A program made the translations under genes and the position numbers. A stretch of DNA of 64,000 nucleotides from assembly GCA_963855995.1 (NCBI GenBank), contig OY979717.1:70664354-70728353 (forward strand), read 5' to 3'. A model generated the notes under the pieces. That model had not been told where the DNA came from. It worked only from the letters and a program-made list of their open reading frames with translations, and did not search any database. The DNA is from Muricea muricata. Taxonomy: Eukaryota > Cnidaria > Anthozoa > Malacalcyonacea > Plexauridae. Shown piece after piece: positions 1 through 11,715 of this stretch. Each line of letters begins with the position of its first letter. Positions within the stretch are counted from its first letter, which is position 1.

Positions 1-952
1 ATAGTCCAGATAGTATTTTTCTCATAATTGTCTCGCTTTCCCACAACACAGTCTTTTGCATTTCTCTACATATCCATTGCAATTCTTTCTCATTTTTAAA
101 CAATTCTTTTACATCATCCTTCAGTCTTTTCATCCCTCCTCCCAGACAACCAATAACCACTGGTATGATTTTAACCCTTATATCCGTCCCGTCTTTCCCG
201 TATTTCATAACACAGCTGCTGGTACTTTTTCACCTTCTCTTCTCGTTTTTTCTCTTTGTTCGATTCATTCGGACATGCCATATCTATTATCATAATCTTT
301 TTCTCTATTCTGTCTTCAAGCGTTAAATCGGGTCTTCTTGCCGTGCAACTCGTCCTCATCCGATGTTCCCAATCCCAATATAGCTTTTTCCCATTGTTTT
401 CAATCACTTTTCCTTTTCCCCATACCTCTGTGTACCATTCCGTTCCTTCTGGCAACAGTTTATTATCAATTGCCCAATGTACTGCTAGTACTTTTAATGC
501 GTTATCATGTCTTCTTACATACTCTGTCCCACCAACTTTTTGCATCCTTCCAACAGATGTTGAACTGTTTCTCTAAATGCTCCACACAATCTACACTTCT
601 CCTCATCCACAAGTCCTCTCAATTTCTTCCATGCTTTTGTTTCAATCATCTGTTCCTGCAATGTAAATATTGATGCTGTTTTTCTCGGATCAGTGTTGCA
701 CTTCAACCAATCGTGATCTTCCTTATCAAACCCCAGTGGTATTTCACTTTGCATTCTCTTCTCTTTGAGGCTTTCAAACTTGTTCCTAATTTGCCCTTCC
801 CTTATCATGTTCTTAAGCTTTTTCCATGCTACCTTCCAATCCATATAATTTTCGTTACCAATCTTGATTTCTCCAGCATTAAATTCGACTTGCGCATTCA
901 CACTTCTCATTACTTCCTTGGCAACTATTTTCAGCGATGTTTGCTCTTTCAT
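1..952 (-). pseudogene. C-terminal zinc knuckle and RLE domain of element A
   Basis: This continues the polyprotein after the frameshift at about 949. The first segment (952-515) ends in a Cys-Cys-His-Cys knuckle (CRLCGAFRETVQHLLEGC). A second shift near 540 leads into residues containing RRPDLTLEDR followed by a KIMIIDMACP strand, the PD...D pattern of the restriction-like endonuclease that nicks target DNA in R2-type elements. A third shift at about 171-185 restores the expected C-terminal coding (IIPVVIGCLGG), which runs to the window edge. At least three frameshifts make it a pseudogene. Confidence 0.65.
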
Positions 953-2796
953 ATATTCGTTCTTCCACGATATTTAATCCACTCATTGTTTGATGTTGCC
1001 ATATAACATGCTACTCTCACTTTTGTCTCGTCATAGACCTCCTTAAAACTTTTTAGACCCCGTCCACCATCTTCTCTTCTTCCATACAGTCTCTCGTCAC
1101 TTGCCTGCTTTCCATGGAATCCTTGTTTCCTGAGTGTAGTTTTAACAATCTTATCTAGCTCTTCTATATCTCCTTTCCGTAAGTTACATACATTCATAAC
1201 ATATCCGGCTACTGGAACCACCCTACTATTTATTGCTTTCACAAGATTTTCATCATTTAAGTTAACCTCAATCAATTGTTCCAATCTTTTTGCAATCTCC
1301 TTTTTCACTCTTTGCATGACCTTTTTGACATCAATTTTGTTTCCTTGCTCACAACCGAGAAACTTATACACTTCATTCTGTTCTGGATCCAATGCTTTCA
1401 TCCTCTCTTCCAAAACTGCCAATCCTTCGCCTTTCACCATTTTACCATAATTCTTAAAGATAACTTCTGCACATTTCTTCACACCGTAACAGGCTCCGGT
1501 ATCCATGCTTGCCTTCACTATCATTTCATTGACTATTTCAAGCTTTTGTTGGTTTTCTTGATATACTTTTAAATCATCAATAAAGAAATTATGTGTTCTC
1601 GTCAAGTCCCTTTCTCCTGGTTGTCCCATCTTATATCCATCTGTCTCCTCCAACATCATTGCAATCGGTACTTCTGTCAAGCAAAAACCCACTGGTGAAT
1701 AGCTATCGCCTTGCAAGAATCCTTTCCGTATTTTTATCCATCTGCTGGTCTTAACTTTCCCTTTGTCTGTAACCTCTAACCTTGTTTTCCATCCCTCCAT
1801 GAGTTGACTTTGTGTCAAAGAAACACATGTGACGAGCACATTCACCACTTTTTCAGGCACTCCCATCCATCGATAAACTCGTAACATCCAGTCATGTCTA
1901 ACCATATCGTATGCCTTGCGATAATCATAGAATGCAACAGCAAGGTTTCGCCTTTTCCCTCTTACCTCATCCATAATAGTATTGTCCACTATAAGCTGGT
2001 CGACTGTTCCCAGTACGCCCGAGCATGTTCCAAGTTGACTTCTATCCCAAATACTATTTCTTTCTGCATGCTCCTTCATGTAGCTTCCAACATTTCCCGT
2101 GAAGATCTTGTAACATGTATTTAAACAGGTTATCGGTCGGTATTCCTTTTCATCATTTAGGTCTTCTAACTTCGGCAGTAACACTGTCCTTCCATGAGTA
2201 ACCCATTCCGGTATTTTATCAGGTTGTTCAATCCATTCCTTGAAACTTCTTACAAGTGCTTTCCACACTCCTTGAAACTTCTTCCACCAAAAATTTTGTA
2301 TCCCATCAAGGCCAGGGGCTGACCAATTTTTTCTTTTTCTGATTATCTTGTACAACTTCTCTTCAGTAATTGTTAATTCTTCTACACTAATTACTTTTGC
2401 CCTGATCTTCTCCGCTACCGTTCTCATCCATCTCCTATATGGTGTACTTGTTTTATCTTCCCAAATGCCTGCCCAAAAATCAACAAATTTTTCGATATCT
2501 GGTACTGTTCCTTGCCTTTCCTTGGTATTATTTATCTTCCGGTAAAACATTCCTTCATCCTCTCGAAACATTCTGTTGTTTTTAATCTTTTCATCTCTTA
2601 TCCTTATTTTTCCCAACATTGTTTTTTGGTATCGTAATTCATCGAGCCATATTTCTTTTATCTTGAGAAGATCTTCATGCTTTATTAATTTGTTTGACAC
2701 ATTGTTTTGTAGCCTTTGTAAAATCCTTTTTTCCTTCTTTGTCAATTTTCTTTTTGTCTTTCTCCTGTGAATCTCGTTTGATAACCACGCAACCAT
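949..2796 (-). pseudogene. Reverse transcriptase of element A
   Basis: A 615-residue open frame covering the N-terminal extension and reverse transcriptase that would copy the element RNA at the nicked target. Visible motifs in order: WSAPGLDGIQ, YRPITCLN, VAFYDYRKAYDMV (motif A Asp), KGFLQGDSYSPVGF (motif B), and FFIDDLKVY, where FIDD replaces the usual YADD or FADD at the catalytic motif C. The frame ends where a 4-base overlap leads into the next frame (start near 952), which I read as a frameshift within one original protein. The start is arbitrary because related coding continues upstream in broken form. It is inactive as it stands. Confidence 0.75.
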
Positions 2797-3149
2797 CTGT
2801 CTCGATTCTTTGACCTTCTTTTCTAGTTTTCGTATTCTTCTGTTCTCATTCCCCTCTCCTTTCTTTTTCGTGTTTTTCTTAAATCACTTTATTCCCATCC
2901 TTTCTTCAATTGTCCTGCCCATTGCATAGACCGCATCTACTATTTTACATATATCATCTGTGTTGCTCAAGTGTTGCTCCAACACTTTTGACAAGTCGAT
3001 CTCGTTCCTCAATATTCCGACTGGTTGTTGGGTTTAGCTTATTCAAGTTCTCAATGAATTTTATTCGCATTTCTTTTACATCCTCGCTTTCCTCTCCTAC
3101 CGCTCTCCTCTTCTACTCCTCGCTCTCCTCTTCTACCCCTCTACCCCTC

Positions 3150-3387
<238 letters not shown>

Positions 3388-3461
3388 CAGTTGTAAATTA
3401 CCTTATTTAAGTGAGATTTGCAATTGTATATATAACCTAAATATCCATTTAATAAAGTTTC

Positions 3462-3462
<1 letters not shown>
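3388..3462 (+). mobile_element. R-1: 3'-UTR-only retrotransposon remnant
   Basis: About 75 bp matching the 3' UTR of the R-family: the conserved hairpin (TTGTAAATTACC...GAGATTTGCAATTG) followed by AATAAAGTTTCCA and a new (TTA)n tract. It is an extremely 5'-truncated copy, as expected when target-primed reverse transcription aborts early. Confidence 0.85.

Positions 3463-3524
<62 letters not shown>
3463..3524 (+). repeat. (TTA)n tail of R-1 / target of R-2
   Basis: An uninterrupted TTA run of about 62 bp that follows TTTCCA of R-1. The R-2 5' UTR starts directly after it. Confidence 0.95.
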
Positions 3525-3658
3525 GTATTTACAATTATTGACATCGAGCAGTCGAGTACTCACGCTCTCTGTACATGTCTTTGGTTTAGTCGAAAATTCT
3601 TACTTGGATTGACATATTAACGTCGTAATTCAAATTTTACACTGATAGTTATTCAAAA

Positions 3659-4930
3659 ATGATTCGAACAAGCTTGCTTGCACTATTTTCTACGCTTATA
3701 ATATGTGGTTTTTGTGGAAAAGAATTCGTCTCATTGGGTCGTCACTCATGGCGTTGTAAAAGTAAAGTGGAATATAACCAGGAACCTACTACGAATGTAA
3801 ATCCAGTTATGGAAATGCCTGCCCAAGAGTGTCTCCCCGTAAAATCTTGTAAAGCTATAAAATGTTGCTGTGGCAAAGTCTGTAAAGGGCCCCGTGGCCT
3901 TAAAATGCATCACCGAAGTTGTACAATAATCGACGTCCTTGAAGACGAGCTCCAACAACAAATGACAGAGATATTATCTGAGGAAGAGAATGAGGATAAC
4001 ATAGATAAAGAAAATCATGAAAATTTGCCAGTAAATGTTCAAGAAAATCTCCCTGAATTAAGAAAAGATATTAAACTGCCAAAATCGCCATTACAATGGT
4101 CAATTGCTAACGACTTTTTCAGACTAACTTTTTCAAACCAACCAATCACACCGTACGATTTAAATAATGATAGAGAGGTTAAGATTGATGTTTACGGCAG
4201 ACCGGTAACCGCAAACGCCAAACTTCAAGTCGGATTTTCAGGTGAAATGTTAGCCGTTCGAAGTTAGGATAATTTGTGCATTATTATTGAAGAATGGATT
4301 GACTAAAAACTTGTCAAAACCTTCGAAAACTTGTAGAACTTACCTTCAGATGCGAATTGAAGTTTGCCGTTTGCGGTTACCGGTCTGCCGTAAACGTCAA
4401 TCTTAACCTCTCTAATATCAAAACCATATCTACAGTAACTGTTATCTACAGCTATTTTGAAGAGAATTTTGGATTAGTGGATCATAATATCCATGTAGAA
4501 TTTCAAAGTAGATATGAGAATTTTTCAATCAAAGATTTGAAGAAAGTCCTGAAGAAACTAAAATCAGAAAACCGAAATATTTTAGAGATTAAATTCGTGG
4601 CGAAGAAACTGCGCAACCTACTTAATAAGTCTGACAATGCCGACCAAAATTTCAGTCAAAACAATACGGGTCTTGATCATGATAGTTTAATAAATAAAAA
4701 CTTTTGGGGTTACGTCAAAAGATTTTTCACAAAGAATACCGGCACATCTCCCTCGTTTAGCTTGTCGCAATGTTCGTCCTATTTTATCAAAACATTGTCT
4801 GCGATTAACCCGACAAAACGTTTTAGAATCCCAAGTTGGATCCCCAAATTTACTTCTCCGCAGACGCAATTTAATCTTGACACCCCGACCTATCAAGAGA
4901 TCACCAACGTCATCCGTAAAATGAAACCAT
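3659..4930 (+). pseudogene. R-2 polyprotein, zinc-finger half
   Basis: The N-terminal part of an R-family polyprotein. It starts with a hydrophobic leader (MIRTSLLALFSTLIICG) running into a first finger (CGFCGKEF...SLGRHSWRC) and a second (CCCGKVCKG...MHHRSC); in R2-type elements such fingers bind target DNA. An acidic linker follows, then a stretch shared with R-10 (LPKSPLQWS, PITPYDLNN). The frame is broken at 4171 by the 240-bp MITE, continues from 4415 (ENFGLVDHN...KMKPSG), and is cut at 4936 by the IS3EU insertion. Removing both insertions restores register with R-10, which identifies this as one gene split twice. Confidence 0.8.
4173..4412. mobile_element. 240-bp MITE with ~56-bp inverted ends, TA duplication
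   Basis: Starts GAGAGGTTAAGATTGATG and ends with its reverse complement (one difference there; about two over 56 bp). TA flanks both ends (4171-4172 and 4413-4414), and removing element plus one TA rebuilds the homologous R-10 coding sequence. It has no coding capacity. TA duplication suggests Tc1/mariner-type mobilisation, but the superfamily is an inference. Confidence 0.88.
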
Positions 4931-4936
4931 CTGGCT

Positions 4937-5019
4937 TATGACGTTATATATCCGCCAAAATTCAAGTTTGTTATTTGGGATGATATTTTCGCGTTCGGCA
5001 AGAGATATTAGTGATCCAA
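4937..5019 (+). repeat. Left terminal inverted repeat of IS3EU element
   Basis: 83 bp starting TATGACGTTATATATCC, matching 11469-11551 in reverse complement with about two differences. Confidence 0.92.
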
Positions 5020-5027
5020 CATCCAAA

Positions 5028-5345
5028 TTTTGTCGAACATTCAACTTTTTATCAGCATTGAACATTGAACTTTTTCAGTTGTCAGCATTGAACATTCAAG
5101 TTTTTTGAAAGCATTCAATATTAAAGTTTTTTGAAAGCATTTCAGCATTGAACATTGAACTTTTTCAGTACGTTGTCAGCATTATTGAACATTGAACTTT
5201 TTATCAGTATTGAACATTCAAGTTTTTTGAAAGCATTCAATATTCAAGTTTTTGTCATAAATCAACATTCAACTTTTTGCTAGCATTCAATATTCAAGTT
5301 TTTTTCTGTCAGCATTCAACTCTCAAGTCAGCAGTTGAAATTTCG
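5028..5345. repeat. Subterminal short repeats of IS3EU element
   Basis: About ten imperfect direct copies of a 20-30 bp unit built from CAGCATTGAACATTCAAG and a T-run, some reading AACATTGAACTTTTT. They lie between the left inverted repeat and the transposase gene. Subterminal repeats of this kind are often transposase binding sites; that role is inferred. I see no matching array at the right end. Confidence 0.75.
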
Positions 5346-5479
5346 TCTTTTTGAACATCCAACCGCATCCTACTAAAAACGACGACTCGGGCCTTTGAAA
5401 ATGTGATGGACCTAAATTTCCAAGTTTTTGTTGATTAAATTTGTCTTCGAAGTTTTTCCTTTAGAAGTGATCAAGTACA

Positions 5480-7566
5480 ATGGAAAATGCGGTTTATTTG
5501 AGCCGAGCGTTATTTGATGTGATAAATGCAATTGAACTGTACAAAACTTCAAGCGACCCTTCAACAGATTTGCAACGGGTACTCATAAAATTAGACTATG
5601 TTCAAAGAATATCCGTGAACTTGAACATGGAAAACAATATCACAAACACAATTGGCAGGGCGGTCAGTGTGCTCACGAGGATAGAAAATAATAACCTTAA
5701 TCATGAAAGATATAGAGCGATGTTGCAAAGAGATGGCCGACGGGGAAGGCCATTGTATGATATAAGTCAGGAGCAGTTATCATACTTGCTGGAAAGAGGG
5801 TTCCACGTGAGAGACGTAGCTTATATTCTTGGAGTGAGTACCCGGACCGTCGAAAGACGTATGTTCAGTTTTGGATTAAGCGTGGCACGTAAGTTTTCTT
5901 CTTTTGAAATGAATATTTTACGTGCTTTTCCCAAAGTGAAGCAATTATATTGGTTCACGAGCAGTTTGTACGACAGGTTTCTAGCCACAATTTTTCATTT
6001 AGTAGCACATTAAATTAACACGTATAAATTTAAACCATGACAGAATCTAACACTAAAGGTTACTTTCATTAATAAGGTGTTTATAGCAACATTACCGATG
6101 AACAACTAGATGAAGTTGTAGCAACTGCTACCAGCCAACATCCACAGTGGGGAATAAGAATGGTGAAAGGCTTCCTACAAGCGCAGGGGATAAGGATTAA
6201 GTGGAAAAGAGTACGAGAATCACTGCTGCGCACGGATCCCGTTGGCTTGATGGAGAGATGGAGAACAACAATCCAAAGGAGAGAGTACCGCGTGCGGTAC
6301 CCGCTATCGCTGTGGCACATTGATGGGAACCACAAGCTGATAAGGTAAAAATCATTAACATTACATCTTGCGCGATTCGCTATTATTCAACACCTAGGCA
6401 TAACTCATACATAACGTTCTATTGTATGTATTTGGTAGTTTGTAAGCATTCCAATTACTTGATATCTTGCCTATAGAAAAGCAATGCGACAGTATAATTC
6501 TTCATACACATATTAAACTATTCTTAAAAACAGATGGAGAATTGTAGTTCATGGTGGTATTGATGGGTACTCCCGCCTTCCTGTATACCTCAAAGCTTCC
6601 AACAACAACAAAGCAGAAACAGTACTTAGTTGTTTTGCCGAAGCTGTTTCTGAATATGGATTGCCATCCAGGGTAAGGTCCGATCGAGGTGGAGAAAATG
6701 TGAAAGTTTCTGAGTTTATGCTGAACCATGTTCAACGAGGTCCAGGTAGAGGAAGCATGATAACAGGTAAGCAGCATGCACTTTCAGCACAGGATAAGCA
6801 ATTCTTGCTTTGCTCATTGCAAGGCTTTACTATTTCCAAAATTTAAGTGATATATTACAACTACATTATAAGCAATAATAACATGCAGTAACAGTATTAG
6901 CAACATATATTTAAATAATTCTTTTCATAACAGAGAAAAGCACCCACAATCAACGAATAGAAAGGCTTTGGCGTGATGTATTCAGTGGTTGCCTTAGCCT
7001 TTTTACGAATTATTTTATTATTTGGAAAACCAATTCCTGTTAGATCCCAACGACGATGCCCACTTATGGTGCCTCCATTTTGTATTTTTGCCAATAATAA
7101 ATAACCTCCTCAGAAATTGGCGAATTGCGTACATACATCATTCATTAAGTTCAGCCAACAACAGAACACCAATGCAGCTCTGGATTAGAGGTTTGTATGA
7201 TGCTAGAGGGTCTGGACGTGCAGAAGATATAGAAAACCAAGTAAGTACTGTACCAGTTACAAGTACATGAAATTCAATCACATAGAAAACATATCATTTA
7301 TTCGCGTCTACAATAAGTCATTCAAGTTAACATGGAAACACATTTTTAAAAACTCAATTGATTTTTAATAGAACAATCTTGCTGATTATGGAGTTGACTG
7401 GGAAGGTCCCATTCCCGAAATTGAACCGGATACTGTGGAAGTTCCAGAGACCGATTGTCCTTTCAGTGACGCACAAAGAAGAGAATTACCACAAGCAGAG
7501 TGCACGACTTATATTCATGGAATGCAAGTTTATGAAAATATGATAAGCTTTTTACCGCATAATTAA
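5480..7566 (+). pseudogene. IS3EU transposase (rve-like DDE), five exons, frameshifted
   Basis: Exons by GT/AG and phase: 5480-5888, 6077-6344, 6534-6766, 6934-7240, 7372-7566. Exon 1 encodes a leader and helix-turn-helix (GRPLYDISQEQLSYLLERGF, VAYILGVSTRTVERRM). The catalytic core follows: HIDGNHKLI (first Asp), IDGYSRLPVYL, RSDRGGEN (second Asp), NQRIERLWRDVF (Glu), then NNRTPMQLWIRGL and an acidic tail. The protein would cut and join transposon ends in the nucleus. Phases agree at every junction, but a 1-2 base frameshift near 7010-7022 in exon 4 puts a stop at about 7038, just after the catalytic Glu. The rest of the domain reads on in the shifted frame, so this copy is probably inactive. 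Confidence 0.85.
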
Positions 7567-7858
7567 CGTAAGTGTGAATCACTCTCTAAAAACTTCTAAA
7601 AACATCTGACAAGAAACATGAGTTCAACATCAATAAAATTACCCTTTTTTACATCGTTTTGTAAATCGACTTATGTTTACTCGTAACTCATATACACGTA
7701 AAACGTATATTCAATTGTCAATACCGTGTATACTTTCACGGGTAACAAAATATTAACACTGCGTCTATTAATTGACATAAAGACAAACTCAAACTCAAAC
7801 AGCATTACGCCAGTACTGTACAATAAACTAATTGCAGTACAAGAATTCCTTAAACATG

Positions 7859-10800
7859 CTAAGTAAAGTCAAACCCTTTGGATCCATACGAAATAGCAAT
7901 GTCCATATTGTGTTTGAATTCCTCATAATTGTTATATCTTGTAGGAAGGACAATCCCCATAAAGCAGGTCTCCGCTAATGGCAATCTCGATTCTGTACTA
8001 TCATTGAACTTCACCATAAGAATCTCGTTGTTAAATCCAACCACCTTGCCAGCTGTCCAAAAACTTATGAGGTCAATCAACTTGGCACATCCTACAAAAG
8101 GAAAATTAAAATAATTTTTGTACAGGAGAATCATACAGTTGCTTTAATTGCAGTCTTTCCTACCACTTCTTCTCGTTGCTATTTCTTTAATATAAGTTTC
8201 AAAGAACTCAGCAGTTGTTTTGTTTTCTTCAGAGGCATCCTTATTTTCGTATGTTAGTACATTCAGTACCGTCTCAGCCAAAATATATCTTTCTGCATCC
8301 ACTGGAAATACAACATCTTTCAGTACAGGTGTACGTTTGAGAAACGTTACAAGAGAAACCTCCTCCATACCTAAACAATTCAAAGCATTATATATGTAGG
8401 TAATGGTGATGAGTTTTCTACTGTTTTTATTAAAAAAACCCCACTGAAAACAAAAATTATACCTTTAGCCAACTCACCTAGTTCAGGCTTTCTTTTATCA
8501 ATAACTTGGTACATAATTAGACCATCAATAAGTAATTTTCCATTACAATGTAAATCATCAGGATCCAAACCTGCCTCAAATATGTATGGCTCTAAACCAC
8601 TTCTTAATTCACCAACCAATTTTTCATCTTTTGGTAAAGCATCCAGCTGTACGAAAAAAGATACACTGTTTGCATACTGTATCGATAAACAATTCAATAT
8701 ACTTTTAATTTGATAATTTAATGTCATATACATGCAGGGTGTATCAAAAGAAGTAGACAACTTTGAAATCGCGCTGTCGACTTCGCAAAGCAACTACGAC
8801 TACCAAGTTTTTTTTATCAATATGGATTATTTGGGTACTCCTAATGTACAATGAACGAAAAAATTGTGAAATTCTAATTTTCAAAATCCGGGGTTTTTCT
8901 TTCTCAGCAGATTTAAAATCGTTTTTACGCGAAATTTGAAAGCTGGAGACAAAATTTGACTTGGTGGTTGAAAAACGTGTCGGATGTTGTATTGGTGTGC
9001 AAAATTTCGTAAAATTTGGTTGGGTTTAAGCCCCTCAAAACAGGCGCCAAAGCTTACTTTTTGAGACAAATCAGTGTCGTTCACGCTTAATTTATGCATC
9101 AAACAATTTGCATACATTATGTACAGTATAAATTAAACATGCACGAAGCTGATTTTTCCTAAAAAATAGGCGTTTGTCCAACGTTTCGAAAGGCTTAAAT
9201 TCAACCAAATTTTCTGAAATTTTGAACACCACTACAGCATAAGCAATTTTAAATCTGCTGAGAAAGACAACCCCCCGCCCCCCATTGATTTTGAAAATTA
9301 GAATTTCACAGTTTTTTGGTTCATTGTATATTAGGAGTACCCATGCAATCTGTATTGATAAAAAACTTGGTAGTCCTAGTTGCTTTGCGAAGTTGAGAGC
9401 GATTTCAAATTTGTCTATTTTTTTATACACCCTGTATTATTATGCAATGTTTTCAACCAACCATCACTTGGGCCACAGCCCTCCCCTCCCCCCAATTTCG
9501 ATTTCGATCCAATGGGCTTATTACAAGAACCCAACACTATATTTACAAAACATTGCAATTTACCTCAACTATCATCCTCCTTAACTCAAGGTCAGGTACA
9601 TCTTCGAGCGAAAGAGGCAACGATTGCATTTCAGCTGTATTACGATCAGAACTCAGGTAACATTTGACTGCTGGAGATAATCCATGCAAACCAGGCCCAC
9701 CATGAAGGATGGAATGGCCAAGCATTTTACCAAGGGCTTTGTATGTACCAGTTACACGCAATGATTGATTGTGAACGGGAATGCGGTGATCTGTTTGACC
9801 CTCGAAAAACAACAACTTTTTGGAACCAGATGAACTTATGCCTTCATCTAGAATATTAACAGCAATTGTGAGAAATTCTCTCACAGGACCACTACCAACA
9901 GCATGTTCCTCCTCAAAGCACACTTTTAGTCCAACTTTAAGTTTTGTACTTGGATTTTTATAAACTCCAATAACATCTTTCTTTAACTGGTCAGGCCCTT
10001 CCAGTCTGCGCACAAACACTCGTTGAACAGGTTGATTTTCGTCAATATTACTTTTCCGAAATATCTTCAATGCTTCATTAGCAGATGTGATCTCACTGAT
10101 CTCATCAACTTCTCCAAAAGCAGGAATAAGCAATAGACTGTCATTGTCTGACCAATCATCAACGTCACATGCATCTAAGAAACATACATACAATTAAGTG
10201 CATCAGCAAACATATATATTGCCATAAATGTACAAGTTCACACCCAAAGCAAAAGCACTGTACCTGGTAAAAGCTGCTCTACTGCTTCTGCTACATTTCC
10301 ATTAACAGATGACAGTGCACACTGAATTTCTCTGTCTGAGGCACTTGGCACAACTTCTTGAACTGCTTGCACTAAATGCATGTCATCTGACTGACTTGAA
10401 AATGAAATGAATGTGGGTAGATTAGATTTATAGCGAGGTTATCATTTTCCCATCAATTTTCCTTGCCTTATGATACAAGTATTCAAGTTTTAGTTGATAC
10501 TTCTGTTTCAAATACCGTACCTGTTACTAGTTGCTTCATCTAGGGTAGCTTGCCTCTGCAAAAAATATCAGACTCAACTGATGACATGAAAGAAGTTACT
10601 GTATGTACAAGCTGTAGTAAATGTCCTGCATTGTTTTAAAAGGAACGGATAAAAAGAATAATTAACATACTAACATTTCAAAAAAACATTACAGAACAAT
10701 GAGGCTCAAACTAAAAGCTTTATGATTCACTGTACAAGTTACCTTTTTTCCATTAGTTTTGCCATTATCGTTATGTGTTTGTGTATGTTCTCGAATGCTA

Positions 10801-11446
10801 CTGAATTGGACATCCATACCACAGACAAAGCACTTCAAAAGGGGTTCATTGGTTTCCTAAAGCAGATATAAAGAATTGCTAGAATTTAAGAATGTTTAGT
10901 TGAATGTTCATTAGAGTCATAGTTGATAAACTCCATTAGCAAATGTGTAGAACTGTACTGTACTGCATACACCATAGGATACCTTACTTGTACTTGGCAA
11001 ACTTATTCAATCTAAACACTGTTTCATCTTCAGTTGCTCATTGGGCAAACCTTCTACATGTATTACATTAAAATATGGTCCAAGAGACTAAGAGTAAAGG
11101 GACAATTTGAAAAATTTTATAAGAAAATTGAGTTAATCCTTTTGAGTTGATTTTTGCTCTTATTAATAAGTTGCTGATAATTTACAAATTAAATATACAT
11201 ACTTGGCTCTACTCTATGAAATTGGTATCTTCTTCCGTAGATTGTACAGTCACTGTAACGGCTGCATCAGAACTACATTCTGTTATGAGTGGTATGTCCT
11301 TTTGAACAGGGCGTATGTCCACACAAATCTTTCATTCTGTTTGCTGTATGTGGTGGCTTTATCATATGGAAACCACCATCACTTCCACCACCTCGTTGAT
11401 AAAGTAGAAAATCAAACCCTCCCACTTCTGCCAGTTGAGGGTAATT
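7859..11446 (-). pseudogene. Zinc-finger / CUE-like / HECT E3 ligase-like gene of the IS3EU element
   Basis: Exons in minus order: 11203-11446, 10743-10856, 10521-10555, 10264-10394, 9564-10174, 8478-8646, 8164-8370, 7859-8091. The last seven keep phase with no stop (499 residues). The first encodes a conserved leader (GGFDFLL, DIRPVQKDIPL) but holds a frameshift and a TAG. Exon 2 has a finger (CFVCGMDVQF...REHTQTH). Exon 4 reads VQAVQEVVPSASDREIQCAL then GNVAEAVEQLL, a CUE/UBA-like ubiquitin-binding helix bundle. The last four form a HECT-like domain (GSGPVREFLT, LPLAETCFMGIVLP) with the catalytic Cys in ETCF. Family knowledge: HECT proteins transfer ubiquitin through that Cys. A role in transposition is inference. 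Confidence 0.82.
8735..9434. mobile_element. 700-bp foldback element in the HECT-gene intron
   Basis: Starts CAGGGTGTATCAAAAG and ends TTTTATACACCCTG. The two halves are imperfect reverse complements over most of their length (arms of about 340 bp meeting near 9105), so a single strand could fold into one long hairpin. It lies in the intron between the exons ending at 9564 and starting at 8646 and leaves them untouched. Open frames inside are shadows of the palindrome. No clear target duplication survives. Confidence 0.82.
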
Positions 11447-11468
11447 ATCTAAAACTGTATTGTATATG

Positions 11469-11551
11469 TTGGATCACTAATATCTCTTGCCAAACGCGAA
11501 AATACCATCCCAAATAACAAACTTGAATTTTGGCGGATATATAACGTCATA
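11469..11551 (-). repeat. Right terminal inverted repeat of IS3EU element
   Basis: Reverse complement of 4937-5019, ending ...AACGTCATA next to the second CTGGCT copy. An open frame starting with the ATG inside the repeat runs towards the first HECT-gene exon on the minus strand, so the repeat could hold the promoter and start of that gene; this is speculative. Confidence 0.92.
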
Positions 11552-11715
11552 CTGGCTCACCATGTCCACTTGACCAAATATCCATTATCTGTTTCAAAAG
11601 CTGTCCCTACTTACGTTTCTACTTGACCGAGATAATACAAGCGGCCTGGTCATGCGGTGTTGTCCCATCAGAATGGAAAAAAGCATGTACTATACTGATA
11701 CATAAGAAAGGAGAA

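Larger units (their letters stand above)
1..3149 (-). mobile_element. Element A: degraded RLE-type non-LTR retrotransposon
   Basis: A minus-strand LINE-like element that runs off the left edge. Reading from 3149 down, there is an acidic N-terminal coding stretch broken by stops and shifts (about 3145-2800), then the reverse transcriptase frame, then a Cys/His knuckle and a PD-(D/E)xK restriction-like endonuclease. Coding matches continue to base 1 after a further shift near 170-185. Its 5' end abuts the (TTA)n tract at 3150. The reverse transcriptase and endonuclease differ strongly from those of R-1 to R-12, so it is a separate family. I cannot name the clade with confidence (R2/CRE/NeSL-like grade). 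Confidence 0.75.
4937..11551. mobile_element. IS3EU-type DNA transposon, 6,615 bp
   Basis: Both ends carry an 83-bp inverted repeat beginning TATGACGTTATATATCC, and the 6-bp duplication CTGGCT (4931-4936, 11552-11557) lies in the R-2 reverse transcriptase codons for SGSPCP. Six-bp duplications and TAY termini, with an rve-like DDE transposase, fit the IS3EU superfamily from what I recall of it. Inside are a plus-strand transposase gene (5480-7566) and a convergent minus-strand gene with zinc-finger, CUE-like and HECT domains (7859-11446); their stop codons are 292 bp apart. A 700-bp foldback element lies in an intron of the latter. Confidence 0.88.

Noticed and set aside
171..576. Plus-strand open frames opposite element A
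   Set aside because: Serine/phenylalanine-rich shadows of the minus-strand coding sequence without domains.
8881..9430. Minus-strand open frames of 78 and 112 residues in the HECT intron
   Set aside because: They lie in the foldback palindrome, mirror each other, and show no domain or splice sites.
4937..11551. Classification as Ginger or another rve-transposase group
   Set aside because: Ginger elements make 4-bp duplications as I recall; here the duplication is 6 bp with TAT...ATA ends, matching IS3EU better.
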